Shown here one piece after another: positions 6,521-14,039 of a stretch of 14,102 bases of DNA. The translations under genes and the position numbers were made by a program. Numbering within the stretch: position 1 is the stretch's first letter; each line of letters starts with the position of its first letter. Below the pieces are notes generated by a model, which saw nothing but the letters and a program-made list of their open reading frames with translations, did not search any database and was not told the origin of the DNA. The DNA lies in NCBI GenBank assembly GCA_018224455.1, contig JAGTUY010000453.1:1-14102 (forward strand), read 5' to 3'. Source of the DNA: Desulfosarcina sp. (GTDB lineage: Bacteria > Desulfobacterota > Desulfobacteria > Desulfobacterales > Desulfosarcinaceae).

Positions 6521-7182
6521 CGATAAAGTCCCTTTTGTCCAATATAAGCGTTGACCGTCGGCGGAACAAGGTCAACGATCTCTTTTCCATCCCTGATTCG
6601 CTGCCTTATCTGGCTGGAAGAGACGTCTATGGGCTGGGTCGGACACAGGTGGATCTTGTTCTCGGCGTCGCGCTGCCAACAAAACTTTTCCTCGACATAG
6701 TGATAGTCCCCTGACAACTCGGATCGGATATAGCCGTCCATAAGGCTGACATCATCGCCGGCGTGCATCCTGCCGTCCACCCGTCGCGACACCACCACCG
6801 GTTGGACGGCTTCCAGCAACCGTCGATGACTTTTCCAGGTATGAATCTCAAGAAAGGCATCCATTCCCATCATCAGAAACAGCACGGCACCGGGAGTGAT
6901 CCACATTTTGAAGTGGTCCACCGTATCGATCGTGTATGACCGGCCTTCGCGTCGGATTTCGAGGTCGGACAGGCAGTAGCGTGTATCGGCGGGCAGGGCC
7001 AGTTGGATCATTCGGACCCGCTCGGCCGCCGGCGCCAGGAATGCAGGAAATTTGTGGGGGGGCACACGACAGGGGACAATATAAAGCCGGTCCAGAGAGA
7101 ATCGGTGGAGAACCCGTTCGGCCACCATCAGGTGACCCTTGTGGATCGGATTGAATGTTCCCCCGAATAAGCCTGCTCGCAT
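6517..7182 (-). CDS. nadD: Nicotinate-nucleotide adenylyltransferase
   Basis: Transfers AMP from ATP to nicotinate mononucleotide, giving deamido-NAD in NAD synthesis. It has 221 residues, typical for NadD. The nucleotidyltransferase motif GGTFNPIHKGH (7-17) carries the HxGH-type signature, followed by SYTIDTVDHF (82-91), MGMDAF (105-110) and the C-terminal SSSQIR (188-193) that contacts ATP phosphates. ATG 7182 is preceded by GGGGAGC. The 124-bp AT-rich gap to proA (7183-7306) contains no gene; it could hold a secondary promoter for nadD-rsfS-gpmI, but I see no convincing -35/-10 pair. Confidence 0.95.
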   Translation of the reverse strand: MRAGLFGGTFNPIHKGHLMVAERVLHRFSLDRLYIVPCRVPPHKFPAFLAPAAERVRMIQLALPADTRYCLSDLEIRREGRSYTIDTVDHFKMWITPGAVLFLMMGMDAFLEIHTWKSHRRLLEAVQPVVVSRRVDGRMHAGDDVSLMDGYIRSELSGDYHYVEEKFCWQRDAENKIHLCPTQPIDVSSSQIRQRIRDGKEIVDLVPPTVNAYIGQKGLYR

Positions 7183-7306
7183 GACCTGCTCCCCAAGGCT
7201 ATAAAATAATTAATTTGGCAAGGATAGCGGGAAGAATCCGGTTTATGGCATACTGCAAAAATCGATAACGCGGCTCAATTTAATTATCTTAAAATCTTGC
7301 ATGGGG

Positions 7307-8563
7307 CTACTCCCGAACCTGGCCGTCGCCCAAGACCACGAACTTTTGGGTGGTCAATTCGTGGAGTCCCATGGGGCCGAAGGCGTGCAGCTTGGACGTG
7401 CTGATACCCATTTCAGCGCCTAGCCCCAACTGGCCGCCGTCATTGAACCGGGTGGAAGCATTGACCAGGACCACAGAGGCGTCCACGTCGCGAACAAACC
7501 GGTGGGCCCGACGGTAATCGCTCGTGACAATCGCCTCCGTGTGGTTCGATCCGTATCGGGCGATGTGGGCCATGGCATCGTCCATGTCCGCCACCACCTT
7601 AACCGCCAGGATCAAATCCAGGTACTCTTCGGGCCAATCGGCGTCAGTGGCGGGGGGGATGTCGGAAAGGATGGCGCAGGTTTTTGGGCATCCCCGAAGC
7701 TGTACATCAGCCGCATCGTATCGTCGGGCCATGGCCGGCAGAAAATCTTGAGCCACCTGTTCGTGAACCAGCAGCGTTTCCATGGCGTTGCACACGCCGG
7801 GCCGCTGAACTTTGGCATTGTAACAGATATCTTCAGCCATTTGAAGGTCGGCCGACTGATCCACAAAAACATGGCATACCCCTTTGTAGTGCTTGAGCAC
7901 GGGGATCCTGGAATTCTCAGCCACAAACCGGATCAGCCCTTCACCGCCCCGGGGAATGATCAAATCCACGAGGGCGTCCTGGACCAGAAGGGCATTGATC
8001 GCCGCCCGGTCCTCCGTGGGCACCACCTGGGCGGCCTGGACCGGCAATCCGACCGATTTCAGGGCCTGCCCGATAATGACGGCAAGGGCCCGGTTGGAAT
8101 AAAGTGCCTCGGAACCACCCCTCAGGATGACGGCATTGCCGGACTTCAAGCATAGCCCGGCGGCATCGATGGTGACATTGGGCCGCGACTCATAGATGAT
8201 GCCGATTACGCCCAGAGGGATGCGCATTTTCGATACCCGCAAGCCGTTGGGCCGCACCCGCGTTGCACCCATGGTGCCCACTGGGTCGGGATAGGCGGCC
8301 ACTTCCCGGAGACCGCCGGCCATGGCGGCAATGGTTTTCCCCGTGACGGTGAGCCGGTCCACCATGGCCCTGGAAAGACCCGCTTCCCCTGCCCGCTTCA
8401 GGTCTTTGTGGTTTTCCTGAACGATCGTTTCCGCCTGCTGCGCCAACAAATCGGCCATGTTCATCAGGGCCTGGTTCTTTTGGTCCGTCGCGCTGCAGCC
8501 TATCACGCCGGCGGCCTGCCGGGCGTCGCGAGCCATTTGTCGGATGGTTTGATCGATATCCAT
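7307..8563 (-). CDS. proA: Glutamate-5-semialdehyde dehydrogenase (gamma-glutamyl phosphate reductase)
   Basis: NADPH-dependent reduction of gamma-glutamyl phosphate to glutamate-5-semialdehyde, the second step of proline synthesis. It has 418 residues, normal length. Aldehyde-dehydrogenase-superfamily landmarks: IPLGVIGIIYESRPNVT (115-131), SGNAVILRGGSEA, IIPRGGEGL, the catalytic Cys258 in QRPGVCNAMETLLVH, and near the C-terminus the ProA-typical NASTRFNDGGQLGLGAEMGI. ATG 8563 has a GAGGAA ribosome-binding site. It follows proB by 27 nt in the same direction, so the pathway pair is co-transcribed. Confidence 0.97.
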   Translation of the reverse strand: MDIDQTIRQMARDARQAAGVIGCSATDQKNQALMNMADLLAQQAETIVQENHKDLKRAGEAGLSRAMVDRLTVTGKTIAAMAGGLREVAAYPDPVGTMGATRVRPNGLRVSKMRIPLGVIGIIYESRPNVTIDAAGLCLKSGNAVILRGGSEALYSNRALAVIIGQALKSVGLPVQAAQVVPTEDRAAINALLVQDALVDLIIPRGGEGLIRFVAENSRIPVLKHYKGVCHVFVDQSADLQMAEDICYNAKVQRPGVCNAMETLLVHEQVAQDFLPAMARRYDAADVQLRGCPKTCAILSDIPPATDADWPEEYLDLILAVKVVADMDDAMAHIARYGSNHTEAIVTSDYRRAHRFVRDVDASVVLVNASTRFNDGGQLGLGAEMGISTSKLHAFGPMGLHELTTQKFVVLGDGQVRE

Positions 8564-8590
8564 GGTGTTTCCTCTGAAAAAGAGTGGCGC

Positions 8591-9736
8591 TCAGGCGGCT
8601 TCGGGTTCTCCGGTGATCACCAGATTGTCCCGGTGAATGACTTCATCGTAGGTTTTCTGGCCCAGGCGGGCTTTAATCTGGCTGGTCTTGAGGCCCATGA
8701 TGCTCCGGATCTCTTCGGCATTGTAGTTTACCAGCCCGTTGGCGATCAATTGGCGTTCTTCAGTAATCACGGCCACCGCTGCGCCCACGGGAAACTGGCC
8801 CTGCACATCGACAATGCCACTGGGCAGAAGGCTTTTCCCGTTTTTCATCAGCGCCTTGGCGGCCCCGGCATCGACCTTGAGTGTACCCTGGGGGTTGACC
8901 GTGTAGCCGATCCAGCATTTCTTGCGGGTCAGTTTTTGCCCCCGGGGAACGAAAAACGTGCCATGAGGCTCTCCGGCTGCCAGGCGAATCAGGATGTCCG
9001 GCCGGTACCCTTTGGCGATCACCATGGGTATTCCAGAAGCGGTGACCTTGCGAGCGGCTTTGATCTTACTCAACATGCCCCCGGTGCCCAGGGCGCCGGG
9101 AATGTCGCCGGCGAACGTTTCGATGCTCCTGCTGTAGGTGGCCACCCGGGGAATCAGCCGGGCATCCGGACAGACCCGGGGATCCTTGTCATACAGGCCG
9201 TCGATATCGGTCAGGTTGATAAAAATATCTGCATCCAGCAGCAGGGAGATCATGGCTGCCAGATTGTCGTTGTCCCCCAGTTTGATCTCTTCCACCATGA
9301 TGGTGTCGTTTTCATTGATAATCGGCACCACCTGCCATTCGAGCAGGGTGTTCATGGTATTCCTGGCATTCAGGTAGCGTTTGCGGCTGATAAGATCGTC
9401 ACTGGTGAGCAGAATCTGGGCCACCTTGCGATCAAACCGGGCAAAAGCCTTCTCCCACTCACGGATCAGGCCCGCCTGACCGATGGCGGAGATGGCCTGT
9501 CGTTTGGGAATGGCTTCGGGCCGCTTGGGAAAACCCATTTTCTTCATACCCGAGGCCATGGCACCCGAAGAGACAAGAATGATTTGAATGCCCTGGTCCA
9601 GAAGCCGGCAAATCTGGCTGCTGATGGATGAAATGGCATCGATGTTCAGGCCGGCCTGGGCGGTCAGCACATTGCTGCCCACCTTAACGACGACCCGCCT
9701 GATGGCGTCACTCTTTTTCTTCCGATTGCGTTTCAT
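8591..9736 (-). CDS. proB: Glutamate 5-kinase
   Basis: ATP-dependent phosphorylation of glutamate, the first and usually proline-inhibited step of proline synthesis. It has 381 residues. The amino-acid-kinase domain spans about 13-265 with VVVKVGSNVL (15-24), LVSSGAM (54-60), INENDTI (140-146), GDNDNLAA and the GTGGM loop (217-221). A PUA domain follows at about 284-365 (KGTLKVD-type strand, SLLPSGIVDVQG, VNY). The start lies 29 nt inside the end of obg and has no strong ribosome-binding site, so translation is probably coupled to obg. This layout is kinase plus PUA, as in E. coli ProB. Confidence 0.96.
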   Translation of the reverse strand: MKRNRKKKSDAIRRVVVKVGSNVLTAQAGLNIDAISSISSQICRLLDQGIQIILVSSGAMASGMKKMGFPKRPEAIPKRQAISAIGQAGLIREWEKAFARFDRKVAQILLTSDDLISRKRYLNARNTMNTLLEWQVVPIINENDTIMVEEIKLGDNDNLAAMISLLLDADIFINLTDIDGLYDKDPRVCPDARLIPRVATYSRSIETFAGDIPGALGTGGMLSKIKAARKVTASGIPMVIAKGYRPDILIRLAAGEPHGTFFVPRGQKLTRKKCWIGYTVNPQGTLKVDAGAAKALMKNGKSLLPSGIVDVQGQFPVGAAVAVITEERQLIANGLVNYNAEEIRSIMGLKTSQIKARLGQKTYDEVIHRDNLVITGEPEAA

Positions 9737-10730
9737 CCATCTGATCCAGCAGATTGCAAAGGGTTGCGGTCAACCGATCGAGTCCGTTGCCGGTGGCGGC
9801 AGAAATCTCCACCAGGTCGCCCTTGCCGAAGGCTTGCCTGAAAAGGGTGGCCGCATCCTCGGCCCAGGCCACGTCCATCTTGTTCAACACCACGAGCTGG
9901 GGTTTTTCAGATAGCGCTGGGCTATACTGGTCCAGCTCCCGCTTGACGGTATCGAGGTCCCCGAGCGGGTGGTCGGAATCGATGGCGGCGGCATCCACCA
10001 GGTGCAACAGCACCCGGGTCCGCTCCACATGCCGCAGGAACCGGATCCCAAGGCCGGTACCAGTGTGGGCACCCTCAATCAACCCGGGGATATCGGCGAT
10101 GATAAAAGGCTCCCGGCGGTTGGTTTGAACCACGCCCAGATTCGGTGTCAAGGTGGTAAAAGGATAGTCGGCGATCTTGGGCCTGGCCGAGGACATGGCG
10201 GCAACCAGCGTCGATTTGCCGGCATTGGGCAGCCCCACGACACCCACATCGGCCAGCAGTTTCAACTCCAGCCGCAGGTTCAAGGTCTGTCCGGGTTCAC
10301 CCGGCTGCGCAAAGCGGGGCGTCCGGTTGGTCGATGATTTGAACCGCGCGTTTCCCAGCCCCCCCCGGCCTCCTTTTGCAACGACAAAGACCTCGTCGGT
10401 GTCGACGAGGTCTTTAATGAGGTCTCCGGTATCAGCGTCGACCACCAGGGTGCCGGGAGGCAGTTCAACGATCAGGTCTTCACCGCCCTTGCCGGCCCGA
10501 TTGTTACCCTGGCCGCCGGATCCGTTTTTAGCCTTGTAAAGCTTTTGAAACTGAAGGTGGTAAAGGGTTCGCTTTTGGGTGGTCGCTTTGAAAATGACAT
10601 CTCCACCGCGCCCTCCGTCACCCCCGTCAGGCCCGCCTTTGGGGATGTACTTTTCCCGCCGCAAGCTGACGCATCCGGCACCGCCCTTGCCCGACTGGAC
10701 AATAATACGTGCTTCGTCGATGAACTTCAC
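9708..10730 (-). CDS. obgE: GTPase ObgE/CgtA
   Basis: Essential ribosome-associated GTPase acting in 50S assembly and stress response. It has 340 residues. The glycine-rich Obg fold covers 1-158 (GKGGAGCVS, GGPDGGDGGRGGDV, GRGGLGNARF). The G domain follows with Walker A GLPNAGKST (166-174), switch I FTTLTPN (191-197), G3 DIPGLIEGA (213-221), G4 NKMD (283-286) and G5 SAATGNG (310-316). There is no long C-terminal extension; it ends in an acidic TQSEEKE tail. The GTG start overlaps the rpmA TGA by 4 nt (GTGA), and the stop region is overlapped by proB. Confidence 0.97.
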   Translation of the reverse strand: MKFIDEARIIVQSGKGGAGCVSLRREKYIPKGGPDGGDGGRGGDVIFKATTQKRTLYHLQFQKLYKAKNGSGGQGNNRAGKGGEDLIVELPPGTLVVDADTGDLIKDLVDTDEVFVVAKGGRGGLGNARFKSSTNRTPRFAQPGEPGQTLNLRLELKLLADVGVVGLPNAGKSTLVAAMSSARPKIADYPFTTLTPNLGVVQTNRREPFIIADIPGLIEGAHTGTGLGIRFLRHVERTRVLLHLVDAAAIDSDHPLGDLDTVKRELDQYSPALSEKPQLVVLNKMDVAWAEDAATLFRQAFGKGDLVEISAATGNGLDRLTATLCNLLDQMDETQSEEKE

Positions 10731-10981
10731 GCTGCATAGACGCTGACCTGTTTTCGGTCTCGGCCTTTTCTTTCATAGGTGACGACGCCGTCGATCAGGG
10801 CAAAAAGGGTATAGTCTTTGCCAATTCCGACATTGACGCCGGGATGGATTCGGGTGCCGACCTGTCGAACCAGGATGTTGCCGGCAAGGACCTCCTGGCC
10901 GCCATAGCGCTTGATTCCCCGGCGCTGGGAATTACTGTCTCGACCATTTTTTGAACTGCCGGCTGCTTTTTTGTGTGCCAT
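10727..10981 (-). CDS. rpmA: 50S ribosomal protein bL27
   Basis: Ribosomal protein bL27, whose N-terminal tail reaches the peptidyl-transferase centre. It has 84 residues with the standard start MAHKKAAGSSKNGRDS, then KRYGGQEVLAGNILVRQVG and HPGVNVGIGKDYTLFALIDG. No N-terminal cleavable extension of the Firmicutes type is present, so no Prp protease is needed. Strong GAGGAGG precedes ATG 10981. Confidence 0.98.
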   Translation of the reverse strand: MAHKKAAGSSKNGRDSNSQRRGIKRYGGQEVLAGNILVRQVGTRIHPGVNVGIGKDYTLFALIDGVVTYERKGRDRKQVSVYAA

Positions 10982-10993
10982 GGATTCCTCCTC

Positions 10994-11039
10994 AATAACA
11001 AAAGGGCACCGAACAGACGTGTAGATGATTCGGCAACCC
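10994..11039 (-). terminator. Hairpin plus T-rich run between rplU and rpmA, possible attenuator
   Basis: On the minus strand, GGGTTGCCGAA (11039-11029) can pair with TTCGGTGCCC (11013-11004): a CCGAA/TTCGG stem and a GGG/CCC stem separated by a small bulge. TTTTGTTATT follows directly. This is intrinsic-terminator-like, yet it lies inside an otherwise continuous ribosomal operon just before the rpmA ribosome-binding site. Partial termination or mRNA processing that sets the L21:L27 balance is inferred. Confidence 0.45.
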
Positions 11040-11061
11040 TTGCAGGTGTTTCGGAAAAGGT

Positions 11062-11373
11062 TTAGGCCTCGATACGATCGATCCGAACGGCCGTGAACGG
11101 CTGGCGATGGCCTTGTTTGCGGCGATACCGCTTTCTGCGTTTGTATTTGAAAACAAGGATTTTCTTGCTCTTGCCCTGGGCCACAATCTGGCCATGGACC
11201 GTTACCCCGTCTACACCGGGTTGGCCGATCTTGACATTTTCGCCATCGGAAAATATAAGCACATTGTCGAAAGCGATCGGTGATCCGACGTCACCGGTGA
11301 GCTTCTCAAGCCTGAGGACATCCCCTTCCGCAACCTTATATTGTTTACCGCCTGTGGCAACCACTGCATACAT
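11062..11373 (-). CDS. rplU: 50S ribosomal protein bL21
   Basis: Ribosomal protein bL21, 103 residues, the canonical length. Start ATG 11373 (MYAVVATGGKQYKVAEGD) is preceded by GGAGGGC. The family C-terminal stretch KYKRRKRYRRKQGHRQPFT is intact. It is the first gene of the minus-strand block, followed by rpmA after 80 nt, and is driven by the promoter at 11429-11456. Confidence 0.98.
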   Translation of the reverse strand: MYAVVATGGKQYKVAEGDVLRLEKLTGDVGSPIAFDNVLIFSDGENVKIGQPGVDGVTVHGQIVAQGKSKKILVFKYKRRKRYRRKQGHRQPFTAVRIDRIEA

Positions 11374-11428
11374 GTTTATGCCCTCCTGTGAAAACAAATC
11401 GCTTGATCCTGAATTAAAAAAAAGAAAA

Positions 11429-11456
11429 ATATTAAACTTTACCGCCTCATTGTCAA
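11429..11456 (-). promoter_or_regulatory. Sigma70-type promoter for the rplU operon
   Basis: On the minus strand, TTGACA (11456-11451, perfect -35) and TAATAT (11434-11429, -10, four of six consensus bases) are separated by 16 nt, with an AT-rich stretch down to the rplU ribosome-binding site. The distance of about 55 nt from the -10 to the start codon leaves a short leader. Confidence 0.75.
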
Positions 11457-11620
11457 GAAAAAACTGATCGACCCGGGGAATGGCAAAAGTCGTGGACAAG
11501 GACCGGCCATTCCTTGTAGTTACAGAATAGGCGTGCCGGCATTTCCAGGGGAACGAAAGGTGCTCATATCCTTGCAGTTGTGCCGACGTGAAGGTTTTTC
11601 AGCCGAAAAGGAAGCCCGTC

Positions 11621-12424
11621 GTGACCAGTCAATATCGGAACATCACCATCGTGGAAGACGGACAGGAGAGATCCGAATCCATGGTTTTCATCGGAGAAGA
11701 GCCCCTCTCCATCCGGGTTCAGGGGTCAGCTTATGCCGTGGTCATGCGCACGCCGGGCGAGGAAAAGGCCCACGTGGCCGGTTTTTGCCTCGGAGAAGGC
11801 ATCGTGGACAACCCCGGGGATATTACCAACATTGCCTTCTGCGATGGGGAAGACACCAATGTGGTCACGGTCACCCTCACCACCGCGCGGCGCACACAAA
11901 TTGCCGATCATCTGGATCGACGAACCTACATCAGCCAGACCTCCTGCGGCATCTGCGGCAAATCCATTGTCGCCGATCTGGTCCAGGCGCTTTCGCCGCT
12001 GGTTGACGGGAAACCGCTGAACGGAAAGGGTGCCCTGGACCGACTGCTCCGCCTGGGCCAATTCCAGCCGCTGCGGGACAAAACCCGCGCCGCGCATGGC
12101 GCCGCCATCTATGACCATGCATTCAATCAGTTATCCGTTGCCGAAGACGTGGGCCGCCACAATGCGCTGGACAAGGCCATCGGGTGTTTATTTGTCGACG
12201 GACGACTGCCGCAGGCACGGTTGCTGACCCTCTCATCACGCATCAGCTACGAACTTGTCCAGAAAGCGGCACGGGCACGTATTCCTGTCATTCTGGCCAT
12301 TTCCCGGCCGACTGCCCTGGCGGTTGAACTGGCCACGGCCCTGAACATCACCCTGGCGTCGCTGGGCAAGGGCGACAGCCTGATGGTTTACTGCAACCCC
12401 CAGCATCTGGTTTGGCCGCCCTGA
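11621..12424 (+). CDS. fdhD: Formate dehydrogenase accessory sulfurtransferase FdhD
   Basis: Carries sulfur from the cysteine desulfurase to the molybdenum/tungsten-bis-PGD cofactor of formate dehydrogenases, which need it for activity. I chose GTG 11621 (267 residues) because AAAGGAAG lies 7 nt upstream; an in-frame GTG at 11588 gives 278 residues but has no ribosome-binding site. The sulfur-carrying CxxC is in SQTSCGICGKS (Cys109, Cys112), and the family signature EDVGRHNALDKAIG spans 175-188. SSRISYELVQKAARARIP and SLMVYC near the C-terminus also match. It is divergent from rplU and 13 nt upstream of the dus gene. No formate dehydrogenase gene is in the window. Confidence 0.95.
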   Translation: MTSQYRNITIVEDGQERSESMVFIGEEPLSIRVQGSAYAVVMRTPGEEKAHVAGFCLGEGIVDNPGDITNIAFCDGEDTNVVTVTLTTARRTQIADHLDRRTYISQTSCGICGKSIVADLVQALSPLVDGKPLNGKGALDRLLRLGQFQPLRDKTRAAHGAAIYDHAFNQLSVAEDVGRHNALDKAIGCLFVDGRLPQARLLTLSSRISYELVQKAARARIPVILAISRPTALAVELATALNITLASLGKGDSLMVYCNPQHLVWPP

Positions 12425-12437
12425 ACCGCGATAAAAA

Positions 12438-13460
12438 ATGAGATCAGACCTTCCCTCACAACTCAACCGTCCCCTGACCATCGGACAGACCACGATCGAT
12501 TGCCGGCTGGTCCTGGCTCCCATGACCCTGCTAGGACACATCGCTTTTCGAGAGCTGCTGGCCGGTTTCGGCGGGTATGGCCTGCTCTTCGGAGAGATGT
12601 GCAGCGCCAAACGAATTCCCAGGGAAGCCCGCACCGGCTCCGCCTATTTCAGCTGGCGGGAAGCAGAGCGCCGACACCTGGTCATGCAGATATTCGGCGC
12701 CGACCCGCCGGCCATGGCGACGGCGGCCCGGATCATCGAGGAGAAGGGTCTGTACGGCGTGGACCTGAACTTCGGCTGCTCGGTGGCCACCATCTGCAAA
12801 CAGTCCTGCGGGGCGGCCCTGCTGAAGACACCGGACCAGGCCGCACGCATCGTTGATGCGGTGCGCCGGGCGGTAACCATCCCACTGTTCGTCAAGTTTC
12901 GCACGGGGTGGACCGACGACCCGGCCATTCCGGTGGATCTGGCTCGGCGATTCGCCTCGGCCGGCGCCGACGCCCTGACCTTTCACCCCCGGGTGGCCCC
13001 GGATCGGCGATCCCGACCGCCCCGTTGGGATTATATCAAAAGGGTCAAGGACGCGGTAACCATTCCGGTGTTCGGCAATGGCGACGTGTTCGATGAAACG
13101 GATTGCCTGCGGATGCTGAAGACCACCGGTTGCGACGGTGTGGCCATCGGCAGAATGGCCATCGCCCGCCCCTGGCTGATGGCCCAGATGGTCGGCTTGC
13201 ATTCACCCGACACCGGCATCTACCGGCGCACGGCCTTTGCCATGCTGGACCTGATGGAAAGGCATTTTGACGATCGGCGGGCGCTGCGGCGTTACAAGAA
13301 ATTTGCCCTCTATTACAGCGCCAATTTCAAATTCGGCCACAACTTTTATAAACGGATCGGTAATACGCAGGATCTAAAAGCCGTGAAGGGTGAGTTGGCG
13401 GCTTTTTTCAATGGAAATCCGGAAACGACGACACGGCCAAACATGAATTTTTTCCTGTAG
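12438..13460 (+). CDS. tRNA-dihydrouridine synthase family protein (Dus)
   Basis: FMN-dependent reduction of uridine to dihydrouridine in tRNA. It has 340 residues. The TIM barrel starts with LVLAPMTLLGHIAFREL (FMN-site APM). The catalytic Cys114 lies in VDLNFGCSVATICKQSCGAALL, and FMN contacts include Lys153 and Arg155 in FVKFRTGW, His183 in TFHPR, NGD (214-216) and the phosphate loop GVAIGRMAIARPW. The usual NxGCP is NFGCS here, and extra cysteines (120, 124) follow. The C-terminal helical domain is present (YKKFALYYSANFKFG). Start ATG 12438 has no visible ribosome-binding site; it is 13 nt after fdhD, so coupled translation is likely. The DusA/B/C subtype is not assigned. Confidence 0.9.
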   Translation: MRSDLPSQLNRPLTIGQTTIDCRLVLAPMTLLGHIAFRELLAGFGGYGLLFGEMCSAKRIPREARTGSAYFSWREAERRHLVMQIFGADPPAMATAARIIEEKGLYGVDLNFGCSVATICKQSCGAALLKTPDQAARIVDAVRRAVTIPLFVKFRTGWTDDPAIPVDLARRFASAGADALTFHPRVAPDRRSRPPRWDYIKRVKDAVTIPVFGNGDVFDETDCLRMLKTTGCDGVAIGRMAIARPWLMAQMVGLHSPDTGIYRRTAFAMLDLMERHFDDRRALRRYKKFALYYSANFKFGHNFYKRIGNTQDLKAVKGELAAFFNGNPETTTRPNMNFFL

Positions 13461-13523
13461 CCACAATTAACGCCTAGATCGTCCCACCTTCTTGACTTTT
13501 CCTGACTCATCGGGTTAACCTTT

Positions 13524-13541
13524 GGCCCGCATAACCGGGCC
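13524..13541. repeat. Perfect 6-bp hairpin downstream of dus
   Basis: GGCCCG (13524-13529) and CGGGCC (13536-13541) flank the loop CATAAC, 64 nt after the dus stop. A palindrome GGTTAACC lies just upstream at 13513-13520. No T-run follows, so intrinsic termination is weakly supported; it may aid termination of fdhD-dus. Confidence 0.35.
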
Positions 13542-13586
13542 ACATCCAATTCTCGACAAAGCGCTCCGCCTTCTCAATTGAGGCAT

Positions 13587-13865
13587 ATGAAATCAGATCG
13601 TGTCGTTGTCACCGGACGGGGAACCGTCAACGCCATCGCAAAAAATGTTATCGAATTTACCACCACCCTGAGGGCTGGTACCTGCGGCATCGGCCCAGTA
13701 ACCCTCTTCGACACCACCGATTACCGAACCCACACCGGGGCCCAGGTCAACCATTTCGATGCCCGGCTGCATATCCCGAAAACCTATTCCTTTTCCTGCG
13801 CATCGTCGGCGGACCACACTGCCACCCATTTGAAACTCATGGGTCCTCAAACCACATTTTGGTAG
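13587..13865 (+). pseudogene. N-terminal fragment of a beta-ketoacyl-ACP synthase (FabF type)
   Basis: From ATG 13587 the frame gives RVVVTGRGTVNAIAKNVIEF, then RAGTCGIGPVTLFDTTDYRT and GAQVNHFDARLHIPK, the N-terminus of a FabF/KS-II-type condensing enzyme. Such enzymes are about 400-420 residues long. Here recognisable similarity fades after about residue 75 and a TAG ends the frame at 92 codons. The catalytic Cys and His-His parts are absent and not found in other frames downstream. This is a truncated remnant, not a working synthase. No clear ribosome-binding site was seen. Confidence 0.7.
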
Positions 13866-14039
13866 AGACCACACACTGGCTGAAATGGGGCTGGGCTCGC
13901 CGATTCAGGGCCACGAGGACCCGGGCCACGGTTTCGCTGATGGTGCCGGGAAAATCAGGTCGTAGGGGGGGGCGTCTGCATCCAGCAAAAGGATGCCATC
14001 ACGATCGGTTACCGCGTGGGTGAGTCGGCAGTCGGGCAT
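13837..14039 (-). pseudogene. Unrecognised small minus-strand ORF, probably frameshifted
   Basis: From ATG 14039 (preceded by AAGGAAG) one frame reads MPDCRLTHAVTDRDGILLLD and continues to TGA at 13905. A second frame takes over near 13950 with ISETVARVLVALNRRAQPHF and SQCVVSTKMWFEDP, ending at TGA 13837-13839. Together they would give about 67 residues if one frameshift is assumed. A run of eight G (13965-13972) lies close to the switch point and is a natural place for an indel or a base-calling error. The product is not recognised. It overlaps the 3' end of the ketoacyl synthase fragment. The rest of the tail to 14102 holds nothing I can support. Confidence 0.3.

Noticed and set aside
8408..9631. 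Long plus-strand open frame of about 407 codons antisense to proA/proB
   Set aside because: It mirrors the codon structure of the clear proA and proB genes on the other strand in a GC-rich genome; the protein is low in recognisable motifs and rich in His/Gly/Gln/Asp, typical of a shadow frame.
13524..13541. GGCCCG/CGGGCC hairpin as a strong terminator of fdhD-dus
   Set aside because: Perfect stem but only 6 bp and not followed by T residues; kept only as a low-confidence repeat.
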